Origin: Fulvivirga sp. M361
GTDB taxonomy: Bacteria > Bacteroidota > Bacteroidia > Cytophagales > Cyclobacteriaceae
DNA: 64,000 bases
Direction of reading: 5' to 3'
Assembly: GCF_007097395.1 (NCBI RefSeq)
Contig: NZ_VKDC01000017.1
Coordinates: 62,001-126,000, forward strand
Shown: positions 62,945-64,000 of the stretch, in pieces
Layout: every line of letters starts with the position of its first letter
How positions within the stretch are numbered: the first letter of the stretch is position 1
Translations under genes and position numbers: made by a program
Notes under the pieces: model-generated
Database searches by the model: none
Seen by the model: the letters and a program-made list of their open reading frames with translations, nothing else
What the model was told of the DNA's origin: nothing

Positions 62945-64000
62945 CTATCTATTTACCATGCCACATTTTTTAAAAATGGTGGATATATGTTTTTGATAAT
63001 CATTCTTCTCTAAGAATTCTTTTTGCTGACTCAAATCGATTCTTACTCCTTCAAGAACAAGCTTCCTGACACTATTTAAAAATTCCTCAGTATCGTCTTT
63101 GTAATAAAACCTTTTGATGTTTTTGTATTTAAAATTAGCTGGCTTGGTACTTACTACTGCTTTACCATGTGCAAGATACTGCACTATTTTTAGGGGTGTT
63201 CTGTGTATATTTTGAATTAGCGTTTTTTTGTAGGGCGTAATACATACCATAGAGGCATTAATATAATTTTTGAGCTTCTTATAATGTAAGCTACCCAGGT
63301 ATTTTACTGTAGGTAACCCAATCAACGTATCAAACTTCACCTTATCCATATCCCCACTTAAAAAAACCGGACCAATGATCACCAATGGCAAAGTCAGTCT
63401 TTCAACCAATAATCTCAATAAATCCAGATCAACATCGTCATTGACGGTACCGGTAAATAATATATAATTCCCATAATCATGAATTACGTTATCGACAATA
63501 TCAACATCTACTTCAATATCTTCTTGACTTATACCATGAGGTATTATAAGTGTCTCGACATCTAATGCATTATATCTTTTTTCATAGTAAGTATCCACTA
63601 ATACAATAAGGTTCGATTTTTTAGCTATATCAAGATCAGTTGAAATGTGCTGATAAGGATCTACCACATGATAAATGCGGACTTTGATACTAAAAAAAAA
63701 CACGTTCGAAAACCTGTACGGGTCGAACTGCCAAAAAATCACTTCTTCAGGTCCTATTTTTTTGTATAATTTCCAGGAATTTATCAGATCATTCAGATAT
63801 CGGAATACATAGGGAATGATCCTGATTGGAAAATTATTATAATAATCTAAAACGTAAAGGTTGGGCTCAACCCGGCGACATTGAGCACTAAAGGAAAACA
63901 GGTTCTTGAACTTCCATAATCTTGGAGAATTAATAAAATAAACGGTATGACCTAACTTTGATAGTTCGTGGGCATAATTTTGCTTAGAGTACCATATATC
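62945..64000 (-). CDS. Glycosyltransferase, N-terminus cut off by the window edge
   Basis: The frame stays open from the stop at 62945 to base 64000, giving at least 351 residues; a GTG at 63742 is internal and not the start. The visible N-terminal part (NYAHELSKLGHTVYFINSP) is the typical acceptor-domain opening of GT4-type enzymes, and the rest has IPHGIS, LFTGTVNDDVDLDLL, IGPVFLSGD, and QYLAHGKAVVST, all of the donor-domain type. It probably transfers a sugar in the same surface-glycan pathway. The first few residues lie outside the window. Confidence 0.78.
   Translation of the reverse strand, partial: DIWYSKQNYAHELSKLGHTVYFINSPRLWKFKNLFSFSAQCRRVEPNLYVLDYYNNFPIRIIPYVFRYLNDLINSWKLYKKIGPEEVIFWQFDPYRFSNVFFFSIKVRIYHVVDPYQHISTDLDIAKKSNLIVLVDTYYEKRYNALDVETLIIPHGISQEDIEVDVDIVDNVIHDYGNYILFTGTVNDDVDLDLLRLLVERLTLPLVIIGPVFLSGDMDKVKFDTLIGLPTVKYLGSLHYKKLKNYINASMVCITPYKKTLIQNIHRTPLKIVQYLAHGKAVVSTKPANFKYKNIKRFYYKDDTEEFLNSVRKLVLEGVRIDLSQQKEFLEKNDYQKHISTIFKKCGMVNR

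Noticed and set aside
63742-63744. GTG as start of the last glycosyltransferase
   Set aside because: The frame continues without a stop to the window edge and the added residues form a normal glycosyltransferase N-terminus.

Overview
The window looks like the chromosome of a gliding-type Bacteroidota, most plausibly a marine member of the Cytophagia near Fulvivirga or Marivirga; the genus is inferred, not shown. Supporting signs are a full-length SprA (type IX secretion translocon), two proteins with type IX C-terminal sorting domains, Bacteroidota-only families (DUF4292, DUF4837), an EnvC-like LytM protein next to them, and promoters of the Bacteroidota form TTTG-N19-TAnnTTTG. Base composition is AT-rich and even, and no insertion sequence, prophage, CRISPR array or rRNA operon is visible. 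Most of the window is core genome.

Layout. 1-8981: a threonine dehydrogenase-like SDR protein, a frameshifted small type IX cargo protein on the minus strand, a crotonase, then a tightly packed plus-strand run for the envelope (flippase, sugar nucleotidyltransferase, TPR protein, DUF4292 lipoprotein, EnvC-like murein hydrolase activator). 9107-25087: tatA, gatA, a MltD-like transglycosylase, DUF4837 lipoprotein, maeB, ruvA, sprA, gcvH, a VanZ-like protein and a TonB-type energy transducer. 25352-27523: chrA and a 2-oxoglutarate oxygenase on the minus strand. 27701-44856: the translation and transcription block on the minus strand, transcribed in the order tRNA-Tyr, tRNA-Gly, tRNA-Thr, tuf, (terminator and promoter), tRNA-Trp, secE, nusG, rplK, rplA, rplJ, rplL, rpoB, rpoC, DUF3467, (terminator and promoter), rpsL, rpsG, fusA, rpsJ, terminator. 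45012-55274: recF and a DUF721/DciA-type partner diverge from pdhA, followed by a TPR membrane protein, ribH, a monomeric NADP isocitrate dehydrogenase, a CAP protein, panB overlapped by a PAS histidine kinase, a PRTase and an Lrp-type regulator. 55471-64000: a minus-strand surface-glycan cluster (glycosyltransferases, methyltransferase, epimerase) that ends in a 1180-residue type IX secreted PKD protein; its first gene runs off the window edge.

How the parts relate. SprA is the outer-membrane exit of type IX secretion, and the two cargo proteins would use it. TonB-type energy, EnvC-like and MltD-like cell-wall enzymes and the glycan genes all serve the envelope. The ribosome/RNA polymerase block is organised as in many bacteria, but rpsJ is closed off by a strong terminator instead of leading into the rest of an S10 operon.

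I did not find an obvious new defence or mobile system. The least ordinary signals are the frameshift between signal peptide and body of the small cargo protein, an apparent six-bladed propeller inserted into a PKD domain, hairpins on both sides of rpoB together with a TTG start and an out-of-frame ATG, the hairpin leader of the tRNA-Trp/secE transcript, the kinase-panB overlap, and a structured gene-free stretch at 25124-25351.
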